64,000 nt of DNA from Paraburkholderia sp. BCC1885 (GTDB lineage Bacteria > Pseudomonadota > Gammaproteobacteria > Burkholderiales > Burkholderiaceae): assembly GCF_900996235.1 (NCBI RefSeq), contig NZ_CAAJGM010000230.1:62001-126000 (forward strand), given 5' to 3'. The position numbers and the translations under genes were made by a program. The notes under the pieces are model-generated. The model was given only the letters and a program-made list of their open reading frames with translations, had not been told where the DNA came from and did no database searches. Below are positions 43,501-51,902 of this stretch, one piece after another. Numbering within the stretch: position 1 is the stretch's first letter; each line of letters opens with the position of its first letter.

Positions 43501-43575
43501 GCTGTAACACACCACCAGGCTGAATCCGCCGATACAATCGCCGTTGCCGTAACCCCGCCGTTACCGACGACGCCT

Positions 43576-43926
43576 ATGCCTAGCTTTTTGTCTCATCGCC
43601 GCTTGCCCGGGCCCGTGTTCATGCTGCTTCACGCCTCGCTTTGGCGTGCCGCGACGAGAAAAAGCGCGTGCCTCGCGGGAATCGGCGTACTGTCTGCGTG
43701 CACGACCGTGTCGAATGTCGACTCACGCCAGGACGGCCACCTGACCCTTATGAGCCGGGCGCGCTGGAGCCTGACGTCGTGGACCCACGTCAGGTCCGTG
43801 GGGACGAAGCACGCGGCGGCGTACTGCAAAGCCCACAACAAACAGGTGCACGTGGTCGCCTTGCATACCACCAGCGTCCAGGGCGTGACAAATGAGGCGA
43901 TCGAGGTGGTGTTCGATTGTTACTGA
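43576..43926 (+). CDS. Small putative lipoprotein
   Basis: A 116-residue protein. A positively charged stretch (RAATRKS) and a hydrophobic core lead to the canonical lipobox LSAC in GIGVLSACTTVSN, so lipidation at that Cys is likely. The remaining 70 residues include a region with AAAYCKAHNKQVHVV and a terminal VVFDCY, giving a possible disulfide. An internal ATG at 43621 would give a more standard signal length. Function unknown. No operon partner. Confidence 0.6.
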   Translation: MPSFLSHRRLPGPVFMLLHASLWRAATRKSACLAGIGVLSACTTVSNVDSRQDGHLTLMSRARWSLTSWTHVRSVGTKHAAAYCKAHNKQVHVVALHTTSVQGVTNEAIEVVFDCY

Positions 43927-44130
43927 GCCGCCTTGAGATGTGTCATTGGGCCATTAAATCCGTCTGGCTTTCAACTCAAGGTTTCATCCAGAATGCCGAC
44001 AATATTTACAGTGCGCCATTATCTTCGGGAGATGCGGAAATCTTCCCGAAATAATGGCCCGGCAGATGAAATTTCTTGGCGGCATGCAATGGTGCGGCTT
44101 CATCGATATTGATTTTAAGTTGATAAAAAA

Positions 44131-44892
44131 TTGACACCTCTTTCGGTATATGTTCTCACTTACAACAGCGAGCAGCATTTAGACAAGGTTTTAGCGGCCG
44201 CCAAACGCATCGCGGACGACCTGCTGGTTGTCGATAGCGGCAGCAAAGACGCAACGCTGGAAATTGCCGCCAGACATGGCGCCAGAATTGCGCACCGGAA
44301 TTTCGATAATTTTCGCGCACAACGGCTATTTGCCAACAGCATGTGCCTGCATCAGATGGTGATGTTCTTCGATAGCGACGAGATCGCTAGCGATGCACTC
44401 ATCGATGAAGTCGTGGCCCTGAAAATGGCTGGGTTTTCACACGACGCCTACCGGGTTCGCCGTGACTGGGTGGTGAGGGGCACGGTTGTCCATGCGGTCA
44501 TGCCGGTGGGCTGTCCTGATTATCCCATTCGTATCGGCGATCGGCACAAGACCGACTTTACGGCGCATAGCGTCCACGAAACGCCTATCGGCTATGACAA
44601 TATTGGGCGGATCGAATCCGCCATGTCCCATCATACGTTTGAGACTAATTCCGAGGTGATGCGCAAACTGGATCTGTACACCGATCTGGCCGCAAATGAC
44701 CTGCTCGATAGAAAAAAGCGGTTTGCCGTGCTTTGGTTCAAGCAATGGTTCAGTCCGATTGGGGCATTCGGGAAATGGTATATCCGCCGTGGAAATTGGC
44801 GCGATGGCCGGGTTGGATTGACATTGGCGCTGTACGCCTTCACGTACACACATCGCAAATATCGCAAGGCGCTTTTACAGAGCAATATCTGA
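44131..44892 (+). CDS. Glycosyltransferase family 2, WaaE/KdtX-like LPS core transferase
   Basis: A 253-residue GT2. The opening LSVYVLTYNSEQHLDKVLAAAKRIADDLLVVDSGSKDAT, then QRLFANSMCLHQMVMFFDSDEIAS, is typical of the WaaE/KdtX group, which adds glucose to the LPS inner core. The C-terminus YIRRGNWRDGRVGLTLALYAFTYTHRKYRKAL is also family-like. The only in-frame initiation codon near the start is TTG 44131; there is no ATG until deep in the catalytic domain and no clear Shine-Dalgarno, so expression may be low or the start misread. It stands alone in the neighbourhood. Confidence 0.8.
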   Translation: MTPLSVYVLTYNSEQHLDKVLAAAKRIADDLLVVDSGSKDATLEIAARHGARIAHRNFDNFRAQRLFANSMCLHQMVMFFDSDEIASDALIDEVVALKMAGFSHDAYRVRRDWVVRGTVVHAVMPVGCPDYPIRIGDRHKTDFTAHSVHETPIGYDNIGRIESAMSHHTFETNSEVMRKLDLYTDLAANDLLDRKKRFAVLWFKQWFSPIGAFGKWYIRRGNWRDGRVGLTLALYAFTYTHRKYRKALLQSNI

Positions 44893-45068
44893 GCGGCGTC
44901 ACGGCCGGGCGCGCGAAGTCCCCTTGCAAGCTCGCGAGCACGCGCTGGCGGGACGGTATATATTCTTCGCCTTGAGCAGCAGGCCCCAAGCCGCGCCGCA
45001 GGCGCGTCACACAAGGCTGCCCGGGCCGCGCACCGCGGCTTCCCCCGAACATCACGCCAGTCATTCCA

Positions 45069-46076
45069 ATGAAAGCCATTGTCTACGACCAACCCGGACT
45101 ACCGACCGACGATCCGCGCTCCCTTTACGAAACCGAATTGCCGAAGCCCGAACCGGGGCCGCACGATCTGCTCGTCAAGATTAGCGCCATTGCCGTGAAC
45201 CCCGTCGACGCCAAGGTCCGCGCGGGGCTGCTCGGCGATACGCCGCTTCTGCTCGGCTGGGATGCGGTCGGGACGGTGGAGGCGGTCGGCGCGGCTGTCA
45301 CGCTCTTCAAGGTCGGCGATGGCGTGTTTTACGCCGGTTCGGTGAAGCGCCCCGGTGCCTACGCGGAATATGCCCTCGTCGACGAGCGCATCGCCGGCCA
45401 TCGACCCACCACGCTCGACGACGCGCACGCCGCGGCGTTGCCGCTCACGTCGGTCACGGCGTGGGAGCTGCTGTTCGACCGCCTCGGTGTGACCGAGGGC
45501 GGGGGCGATGGCGACGCGCTTCTGGTCATCGGCGCGGCCGGCGGGGTCGGCTCGATTCTGGTCCAACTCGCGCGGCAACTGACGAAGCTGCGCGTGATCG
45601 GCACGGCCTCGCGGCCGCAGACGCAGGAATGGGTCCGCAAGCTGGGCGCGCATGACGTCATCGATCACACGCGTCCGCTGACCGAGGAGTTGCGTCGCAT
45701 CGGCGTGACGCAGGTTCGCTACGTCGCGAGCCTCACGCATACCGAAGAGCATTATCCGCAGATCGTCGAGGCGCTCGCGCCGCAGGGCAAGCTGGGCGTC
45801 ATCGACGATCCGAAAACGCTCGATGCCGTGCCGCTCAAGCTCAAAGCGATTTCGTTGCACTGGGAACTCATGTTCACGCGCTCGTTGTTCGAGACGCCGG
45901 ACATGATCCGCCAGCACGAGATTCTGGAACGCGTCGCCGCGCTGATCGACGCCGGCACGCTACGGACGACGCTCGGCGAGCACTTCGGCACGATCAACGC
46001 CGAAAATCTGCGGCGGGCGCACGCGCTGATCGAAAGCGATCGCACCTGCGGCAAGATCGTGCTTGAAGGGTTTTGA
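45069..46076 (+). CDS. Zinc-type alcohol dehydrogenase-like / NADPH:quinone oxidoreductase family protein
   Basis: A 335-residue medium-chain reductase. It has the GroES-like N-terminal domain (AVNPVDAKVRAGLLGDTPLLLGWDAVGTVEAVG, VGDGVFYAGSVKRPGAYAEY) and a Rossmann domain with LLVIGAAGGVGSILVQLARQL near residue 155. It lacks the structural zinc Cys cluster, as in quinone-oxidoreductase-like members. Physiological substrate unknown; such enzymes reduce quinones or conjugated ketones with NAD(P)H. ATG 45069 follows an ordinary spacer, and there is no obvious operon. Confidence 0.9.
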   Translation: MKAIVYDQPGLPTDDPRSLYETELPKPEPGPHDLLVKISAIAVNPVDAKVRAGLLGDTPLLLGWDAVGTVEAVGAAVTLFKVGDGVFYAGSVKRPGAYAEYALVDERIAGHRPTTLDDAHAAALPLTSVTAWELLFDRLGVTEGGGDGDALLVIGAAGGVGSILVQLARQLTKLRVIGTASRPQTQEWVRKLGAHDVIDHTRPLTEELRRIGVTQVRYVASLTHTEEHYPQIVEALAPQGKLGVIDDPKTLDAVPLKLKAISLHWELMFTRSLFETPDMIRQHEILERVAALIDAGTLRTTLGEHFGTINAENLRRAHALIESDRTCGKIVLEGF

Positions 46077-46197
46077 GGCGGTCGCGTTGCTTCGGGTTCG
46101 GGACTGAGCCGGACTAAAGGTGACTAGGCGGGACCAGGCGCCGCGCGGGCAAGCAGTCGGACCCGGCCGGCATGCGCAGTGAGGGAGGGAATCATCG

Positions 46198-47541
46198 ATG
46201 ACCAAAGCCCATGCTGTTCTCGTGATGGCGCTGCTCGCAACCGCTGCTGCCGTGCCGGCCAGCGCCGCCGAATCCGCCGATGCCGCTTGCGTGCCGCCCA
46301 ATGCCTCGGTTCCGGCGGGCGCCAACACCACCGATCCGCAAGCGCCGTTTTTTATCGATACCTCCGGGCTGGATCTGAAAACGGCTCCGCCCACCCGCGA
46401 CCCGCACAATCCGAACTATCCGCAGGCGACCGAGCTGCCCGACGGCCAGTTGCCATCGATTGACAGCGACGGCAACTACATCATCGGTGCGACGCATCAG
46501 GCGTCACCGGAGACGGTTCCCCAAGCCGGCGTGCCTCACGGCACGGTCCACACCTTCATCATGGATTCGGCCGATAGCGTGATCTACCGGCCGGGCATGA
46601 TTCGGGACGATCTGCCCGGCTGCAGGAATTCGGCGGTGAACACGGCTTCGACCGCTCCCGGCGACAAATCCGATCTTCTGGTCCCGGCAAGCCACCCCGG
46701 AAGCTGGCGCCGTGAAGTCGACGTCTATGTGCCCGCCGATTACGTCCCCGGCACGGCCGCGCCGTTCATCGTATATGGCGATGGCGGCCCGCACGGCTTC
46801 TTCAAGGCGCAGAAGCTGTTCAACGTGCTGGATGACCTCATCCACGCGCACAAGCTGCCGCCGATGATCGCCATTGGCATAGGCGCCGGCGGGCAGGATG
46901 CGCAGGGCGCCGAACGGGGCCGCGAATATGACGCCGTGTCCGGTACTTACGCCCAGTGGGTCGAGCAGGAAGTGTTGCCGCGTGTCGAACAGAATGCGCA
47001 CGTGCAGTTGACGAAGGACCCGGACGGCCGCGCGACCATGGGCATCAGTTCCAGCGCCGCCGCGGCCTTCACCATGGCCTGGTTCCGTCCCGACCTCTAT
47101 CACCGCGTGCTGGGCTATTCGCCGACGATGGTGAACCAGCAATGGCCGCATGACACAGCGCTGCCTGGCGGCGCCTGGCAGTATCACAGTGCGTGGCCGG
47201 GGCCGGTCAAGCAGAACCTCACCGTATCGGGAATTGCCGTGACGCCGGCGAGCGGTTCCAACGGCGCGCCGCTGATTCCGAATGCACCGCGCAAGCCGAT
47301 CCGCTATTGGTTCGAGGCGGGGGACCACGATCTCTTTTATCCGGTCGCGCCGCTTGCCGATGGCATGCACGACTGGACCGCGGCCAACGAGAACATGGCA
47401 CGCGTTCTTGCCGCCAAGGGCTATCACTATCAATACGTGTTCGCGCGCAATGCCGGTCACGTTGACCAGAGCACCGTCGAACAAACCTTGCCCGAGGCGC
47501 TCGAATGGTTGTGGAAGGATTATCCGGCGCCGGTGCATTAA
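46198..47541 (+). CDS. Secreted alpha/beta-hydrolase of the esterase (Fes/IroE-like) fold
   Basis: A 447-residue protein with a signal peptide (TKAHAVLVMALLATAAAVPASAAES, cleavage near residue 24). The catalytic domain has a nucleophile in TMGISSSAAAAFTMAWF, an acid in YWFEAGDHDLFYP and the His in FARNAGHVDQS. The topology, with VDVYVPADYVPGTAAPFIVYGDGG as an oxyanion-type strand, fits putative esterase/enterochelin-esterase-like proteins (COG2382 group). The substrate is not evident; carbohydrate esters or siderophore esters are possible. No neighbour supports either. It is convergent with the LysR gene. Confidence 0.82.
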   Translation: MTKAHAVLVMALLATAAAVPASAAESADAACVPPNASVPAGANTTDPQAPFFIDTSGLDLKTAPPTRDPHNPNYPQATELPDGQLPSIDSDGNYIIGATHQASPETVPQAGVPHGTVHTFIMDSADSVIYRPGMIRDDLPGCRNSAVNTASTAPGDKSDLLVPASHPGSWRREVDVYVPADYVPGTAAPFIVYGDGGPHGFFKAQKLFNVLDDLIHAHKLPPMIAIGIGAGGQDAQGAERGREYDAVSGTYAQWVEQEVLPRVEQNAHVQLTKDPDGRATMGISSSAAAAFTMAWFRPDLYHRVLGYSPTMVNQQWPHDTALPGGAWQYHSAWPGPVKQNLTVSGIAVTPASGSNGAPLIPNAPRKPIRYWFEAGDHDLFYPVAPLADGMHDWTAANENMARVLAAKGYHYQYVFARNAGHVDQSTVEQTLPEALEWLWKDYPAPVH

Positions 47542-47575
47542 AACGCGGGCCTTATCCGGGCAGTCCATCACCCGA

Positions 47576-48484
47576 TTACATGAAATCGATCTCCGCCATG
47601 CCCGCCTCAAAATAACGGCTCGCCAGGTCGGCGCCGTGGGTCAGCGGTCGGCCTGTAGCCTCGCATAAATGCAGTCGCAGCGGTTTCAGATGCGCGTCCT
47701 GCAGTTGACGGAAGTCCATATCGCCTGAAGCGACATCGGACGCGACGTCGAGCCAGCCCAGCACCGCGACGCCCATACCCCGCCGCACCAGCGAGCGCAT
47801 CATCTGCGTGTTGTTGCAGGTCATGAAACGACGCATGTCGACCTGGTGCTGCTGGAACAGCGAGCCCACGCATTCGCTGATCATGAGCGGCGGCGCGGGA
47901 AGAATCGGCTTGTGGTCCAGCGTGTGGCAGACGCGCAGATCCGCGTTGCCGTGCAGCGGATGTCCGGGTGCGAACGCGACGCCCAGCGGCGCATTCACCG
48001 AGGCGCGAATTTCCAGGCCTTGCGTCGATTCGGGCGTCAGTAGCAGGCCGAGATCCACGTCGCCGGCGACGATCCTGCGCGCCACCTCATCGTTATCGAA
48101 AACCTGCACGCGGACCGTCAGACCGGGGTGATCGTTCGCCAGCCTGGCGATGACTTCGGCGACGAAGCCTTCAGTGAGCGCCTCGATGATCGCCACTTCG
48201 ATGTGCCCACGCCCCAGACCCTGAAGCTCATCGATCTGCGTGAGCGCGTGACGATAGTCGCGCTGCCAGCGCGCCAGCAGGTTGTCGAAGACCTCTCCGG
48301 CCGCCGTCAGGCGCAAGCCCTGAGGCGCGCGATCGAACAACTGCGCGCCGATTTCTTGTTCCGCCTGCAGGATCTGCTGGTCGATGGCGGATGCGGACAC
48401 CTGCAAGGCTTCGGCAGCTTTCGGAATGCTGCCGTGCTCGACGACAGTCGCGAAGTAATTCGTGAAACGGGAGAACGTAATCAT
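47576..48484 (-). CDS. LysR-family transcriptional regulator
   Basis: A 302-residue regulator. The N-terminal winged helix-turn-helix (residues about 3-60) reads FSRFTNYFATVVEHGSIPKAAEALQVSASAIDQQILQAEQEIGAQLFDR, and the co-inducer domain follows from about 90. The typical LysR signature SxSAxSxQI is partly changed to SASAIDQQI. ATG 48484 was chosen; a GTG six bases upstream is also possible. Target genes are unknown: the upstream neighbour on the same strand is galE and the downstream esterase is convergent, so neither is an obvious divergent target. Confidence 0.92.
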   Translation of the reverse strand: MITFSRFTNYFATVVEHGSIPKAAEALQVSASAIDQQILQAEQEIGAQLFDRAPQGLRLTAAGEVFDNLLARWQRDYRHALTQIDELQGLGRGHIEVAIIEALTEGFVAEVIARLANDHPGLTVRVQVFDNDEVARRIVAGDVDLGLLLTPESTQGLEIRASVNAPLGVAFAPGHPLHGNADLRVCHTLDHKPILPAPPLMISECVGSLFQQHQVDMRRFMTCNNTQMMRSLVRRGMGVAVLGWLDVASDVASGDMDFRQLQDAHLKPLRLHLCEATGRPLTHGADLASRYFEAGMAEIDFM

Positions 48485-48678
48485 GGACACGTCGAATTAT
48501 GCGAGGAAGGCCGGCCGGCGTCCTCAAAAGGGGTATCGCTATATCCGTAGGAATATAGCGGAAAATGAAATATTGCGCTTTTCGCAAGGCGGTTTTGTGA
48601 TCTGAGGGCGTGGGTTACGCCCTTCCGGGAGAGGGTGCCGGGGCGGCCATCGTCGATGCGGCCGGGCGGCGGCGCCAT

Positions 48679-48704
48679 AAAAAAAGACCCCGCTTCAGCG
48701 AGGT
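48679..48704 (-). terminator. Rho-independent terminator after galE
   Basis: On the minus strand a stem GACCTCGCT / AGCGGGGTC with a short GAA loop is followed by seven T. It lies 13 bases beyond the galE stop codon, so it closes the minus-strand wzx-GT2-GT4-galE group. Confidence 0.85.
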
Positions 48705-48716
48705 CCATGGTTCATG

Positions 48717-49745
48717 TCAGGCGGCTGCAAACCCCCGCGGATTCCTCTCCTGCCACCGCCAGTGGTCCACACACATCCGCTCGATGCCGAACTGTGCCTT
48801 CCATCCCAGCAGCTTCGCAGCGGCCGCCGGGTCGGCATAGCAGGACGCCACGTCGCCTGGCCGGCGCGCCACGATCTCATACGGCACCGGCCGGCCCGAG
48901 GCCTTTTCGAACGAGCGCACGACATCGAGCACGCTGTAGCCCTGGCCGGTCCCGAGGTTCACCACGAAGCTCGCATCGTGTCTGACCAGCGCATCGAGTG
49001 CCGCCAGGTGGCCGCGCGCCAGATCCACCACGTGGATGTAGTCGCGCACGCCCGTACCGTCCGGCGTGTCGTAGTCGCTACCGAACACGCGCAGCTTCTC
49101 GAGCTTGCCCACCGCCACCTGCGCGACATACGGCATCAGGTTGTTCGGAATTCCAGCCGGATCTTCGCCAATCAGCCCGCTTTCATGCGCGCCCACCGGG
49201 TTGAAATAGCGCAGCGTCGCAATGCGCCAGCCTGGGTCCGACACTTCCAGGTCGCGCAGCACCTGCTCGGCGATCAGCTTCGACTGACCATACGGGTTGG
49301 TCGCCGAAAGCGGAAACGATTCGTCGATGGGCGAACTCTTCGGCACGCCATACACGGTCGCCGACGAGCTGAACACAAACTGCTTCACATTGCGCTCACG
49401 CATCACGCCAAGCAGCGTGAGCAGGCTGCCGACGTTGTTGCTGTAGTACTCGATCGGCTTCGCCACCGATTCGCCCACCGCCTTCAGCGCGGCAAAGTGG
49501 ATCGCGCCCGTGACCGGATGCGCGTCGAAAATACGCTGCAGCGCGGCTTCGTCGCGCGCGTCGGCTTCGTAGAACGTCACGGATTTGCCGGTGATCTGTT
49601 CGACGCGCTTCAACGATTCGCGATTGCTGTTCACGAGATTGTCGATGACGACGACGTCGTAGCCGTCGTTCAGCAATTCGACGCACGTATGCGTGCCGAT
49701 GAAACCCGCGCCGCCCGTCACCAGAATCGTGCCTTTCGTGGCCAT
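48717..49745 (-). CDS. galE: UDP-glucose 4-epimerase
   Basis: GalE interconverts UDP-glucose and UDP-galactose (or the GlcNAc/GalNAc pair). NAD motif VTGGAGFIGTHTCVELL is at residues 10-26, HFAALKAVGES near 82, SSSATVYG near 126 and the catalytic YGQSKLIAEQVL near 151. Length 342 and the C-terminal WRWQERNPRGF are as in the family. ATG 49745 follows AACGGAGCAACAG, a ribosome-binding site. It ends the minus-strand polysaccharide group: wzx, GT2, GT4, galE. Confidence 0.97.
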   Translation of the reverse strand: MATKGTILVTGGAGFIGTHTCVELLNDGYDVVVIDNLVNSNRESLKRVEQITGKSVTFYEADARDEAALQRIFDAHPVTGAIHFAALKAVGESVAKPIEYYSNNVGSLLTLLGVMRERNVKQFVFSSSATVYGVPKSSPIDESFPLSATNPYGQSKLIAEQVLRDLEVSDPGWRIATLRYFNPVGAHESGLIGEDPAGIPNNLMPYVAQVAVGKLEKLRVFGSDYDTPDGTGVRDYIHVVDLARGHLAALDALVRHDASFVVNLGTGQGYSVLDVVRSFEKASGRPVPYEIVARRPGDVASCYADPAAAAKLLGWKAQFGIERMCVDHWRWQERNPRGFAAA

Positions 49746-49757
49746 GCTGTTGCTCCG

Positions 49758-50921
49758 TTAAAGTGAAACGCCCGTCAAGTTACGAATCAGGTCTTTATAT
49801 TTATTTATCACGACACGCTCGTCGAATTCGGCGGCGACTTTCTGCCGGCCGCGTTCGCCCATGGCGCGGCGTGCGTCGCCGCTCATGTCGAGCATCTGTG
49901 CGAGCCGCTGCGCGAGGCTCCCGGCATTACGGACTTCGCACAACAAACCATTGACGCCATCGGCGACCACTTCCCGGCAGCCCGGCACGTCGGTGGCGAC
50001 AATCGGGCGGCCCATCGCCGAGGCTTCCATCAACGTGCGCGGCACGCCCTCGCGGTACGAGGGTAATACGACACAATCCGCCGCGGCGATAAGCGGGCGC
50101 ACGTCGTGCGCCTCGCCCTGATATTCGATCACGCCTTCCCGCTCCCACGCGGCTACTTCTTCGCGGCTGATCGCGCTGGGATTATCCACGCCCACCGGCC
50201 CGAGCAGACGAAAGCGCGCGTGCGGATAGCGCGCGCGCAAACGCCGCGCCGCCTCCACGTATTCGCCCACGCCCTTGTCCCACAGCAGCCGGCCAATCAG
50301 CACGAAGTCGAAATGCGGCTTATCCGGCAGCGGCGTGAAGGCGAACTGCTGCAGATCCACGCCTTCGCCGTGCAGCAGACGGGCGCGCTCCGGATGCACC
50401 AGCAGATTCTGGTCGAGGAACGCGGCCTGATCGTCGCGGTTCAGAAACCAGACTTCGCGCGGGAAGCGAAATGCAAAACGGTAGAGCTTCTTCGCCACCT
50501 GCGCCGCGCGGCTCTGCTGGATGAAGACATAACCGAGCCCCGTGGTGACCGCCACCGAAGCGACGCCTGCCAGCTTAGCCGCAATCGAGCCGTAAATGTT
50601 CGGCTTGATCGTGTAGTGAAACACGAGGTGCGGCCGGATCGCCCGGTACTGCCGGTACAGCGCCCACAGCGTGCGCAGATCGTCGCGCGGATTGGTGCCT
50701 TTGGACGCCATCGGCAGTTCGATGCAGCGGCAGCCCATCGTGGTCAGCAGATCGAAGGTGCGGTCGCGCGGCGCGAGTACCGTCACCGCGACGCCGCGCG
50801 CCACCAGTTCGCGGATCAGCCCTTGCCGGTACGTGTAGATTGCCCACGCCGTGTTGCAGACGAGTGTAATGCGCAGCGAAACGTCGGAGGCATTGGGGGC
50901 GTGCGAAGCGTTGGGATTCAT
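49758..50921 (-). CDS. Glycosyltransferase family 4
   Basis: A 387-residue GT-B glycosyltransferase. The acceptor domain has RITLVCNTAWAIYTYRQGLIREL and a PHLVFHYTIKPNIYGSIAAKLAG segment like that of the PglA/WbpX group. The donor domain has FVLIGRLLWDKGVGEYVEAA and the EX7E region LPSYREGVPRTLMEASAMGRPIVATD. Donor unknown; galE next to it (12 bases) suggests UDP-Gal or UDP-GalNAc may be used. The N-terminal NPNASHAPNASD stretch is a short repeat. Confidence 0.92.
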   Translation of the reverse strand: MNPNASHAPNASDVSLRITLVCNTAWAIYTYRQGLIRELVARGVAVTVLAPRDRTFDLLTTMGCRCIELPMASKGTNPRDDLRTLWALYRQYRAIRPHLVFHYTIKPNIYGSIAAKLAGVASVAVTTGLGYVFIQQSRAAQVAKKLYRFAFRFPREVWFLNRDDQAAFLDQNLLVHPERARLLHGEGVDLQQFAFTPLPDKPHFDFVLIGRLLWDKGVGEYVEAARRLRARYPHARFRLLGPVGVDNPSAISREEVAAWEREGVIEYQGEAHDVRPLIAAADCVVLPSYREGVPRTLMEASAMGRPIVATDVPGCREVVADGVNGLLCEVRNAGSLAQRLAQMLDMSGDARRAMGERGRQKVAAEFDERVVINKYKDLIRNLTGVSL

Positions 50922-50996
50922 CTTGATGGCGGTTCAGGTTGGGGTGCCGGTGCGTGCCGATGCGTGACGATGCCTGGAGAGACGGCCAGACCTGCC

Positions 50997-51902
50997 TCAC
51001 TGGCCGGCGCGCGGCGCGAGCAGGCGGCGTTTGACGGCGCGCAAGGCGCGATAAGGCATGACGAAGTGCAGCAGATTCTTGGCGAGACCGAGCCAGTCGT
51101 ACAGGTTGCCCGCGTTGAAGTAGCGCAATTGCAGCCGCAGCGTGGACGTGATTTGCCGGTGCCGTTTGGTCGCGCTGATGCCGCCTTCGTTCAGTTCATA
51201 GTACAGACCCAGTTCCGGCAGGTTCGCGCAATCATGGCGTTCCATCAGGCGCAGGAACAGATCGAGGTCTTCGGCCGAGCGGTAATCCGCGCGGTAGTTG
51301 CCCACCTCGCGCACGGCCTCGATGCGCAGCATCATGGACGGGTGCGCGAGGCAATTACGATAAAAGCGCATGCGCCGGATCGCCGCCGGCGCGGCAGGCG
51401 GCGTCAGCATGAAAAGCGGCTCGCCTGCGAGCGACACCACCTGGGTCCACATGCCGAGCCCGGCCACGCGCGGATTCGCTTGCAGATACGCGCGTTGCTT
51501 CGCGAGCCGGTGCGGCACCGTCAGGTCGCCCGTGTCGATCCGCGCGGCATAGCGAAAGCCGCGTGCGGCGAGCGCGTCGATGCCGGTCTGCAGCGCCTTT
51601 TCGATGCCGCCGTTTTGCGCCATGCGCAGGACTTCGACGGTCAGGTTCGGCAGGGCGGGCGCGACGATCGGCGGCGTGCTGCCGTCGTCGACGATCAGCA
51701 CGTTGACCGGCGCCTCTTCGCTAAACGATGCGAGCGTGCGTTCGAGCTCGGCCTGGCCGTTGTAGGCGGGGATCAGCACGGCGACGTCGCCGAGTGTATC
51801 GTCCGAGGCGCGCAGCATCGGGCCTGGCAGACCATCTGTCAGACCATGCGGCGCGCCGGACGAAGCCGGTAAGGTTGGCGCGGAGGCGGATGAGTTCGTC
51901 AT
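50997..51902 (-). CDS. Glycosyltransferase family 2
   Basis: A 301-residue GT2. DVAVLIPAYNGQAELERTLASF begins near residue 40 after a flexible Ala/Ser-rich lead. VNVLIVDDGSTPP and a metal-site-like YAARIDTGDLTVPHRL follow; the usual DxD is IDTGD here. The RAEDLDLFLRLM motif reads RSAEDLDLFLRLMER. The ATG at 51902 overlaps the flippase stop (ATGA), so translation is coupled. Substrate unknown; part of the second polysaccharide group. Confidence 0.88.
   Translation of the reverse strand: MTNSSASAPTLPASSGAPHGLTDGLPGPMLRASDDTLGDVAVLIPAYNGQAELERTLASFSEEAPVNVLIVDDGSTPPIVAPALPNLTVEVLRMAQNGGIEKALQTGIDALAARGFRYAARIDTGDLTVPHRLAKQRAYLQANPRVAGLGMWTQVVSLAGEPLFMLTPPAAPAAIRRMRFYRNCLAHPSMMLRIEAVREVGNYRADYRSAEDLDLFLRLMERHDCANLPELGLYYELNEGGISATKRHRQITSTLRLQLRYFNAGNLYDWLGLAKNLLHFVMPYRALRAVKRRLLAPRAGQ

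Noticed and set aside
50106..51872. Long plus-strand open frame of about 590 codons
   Set aside because: Antisense to the GT4 and GT2 genes, whose products have clear catalytic motifs. The antisense product is rich in Arg, Gln and His and has none.
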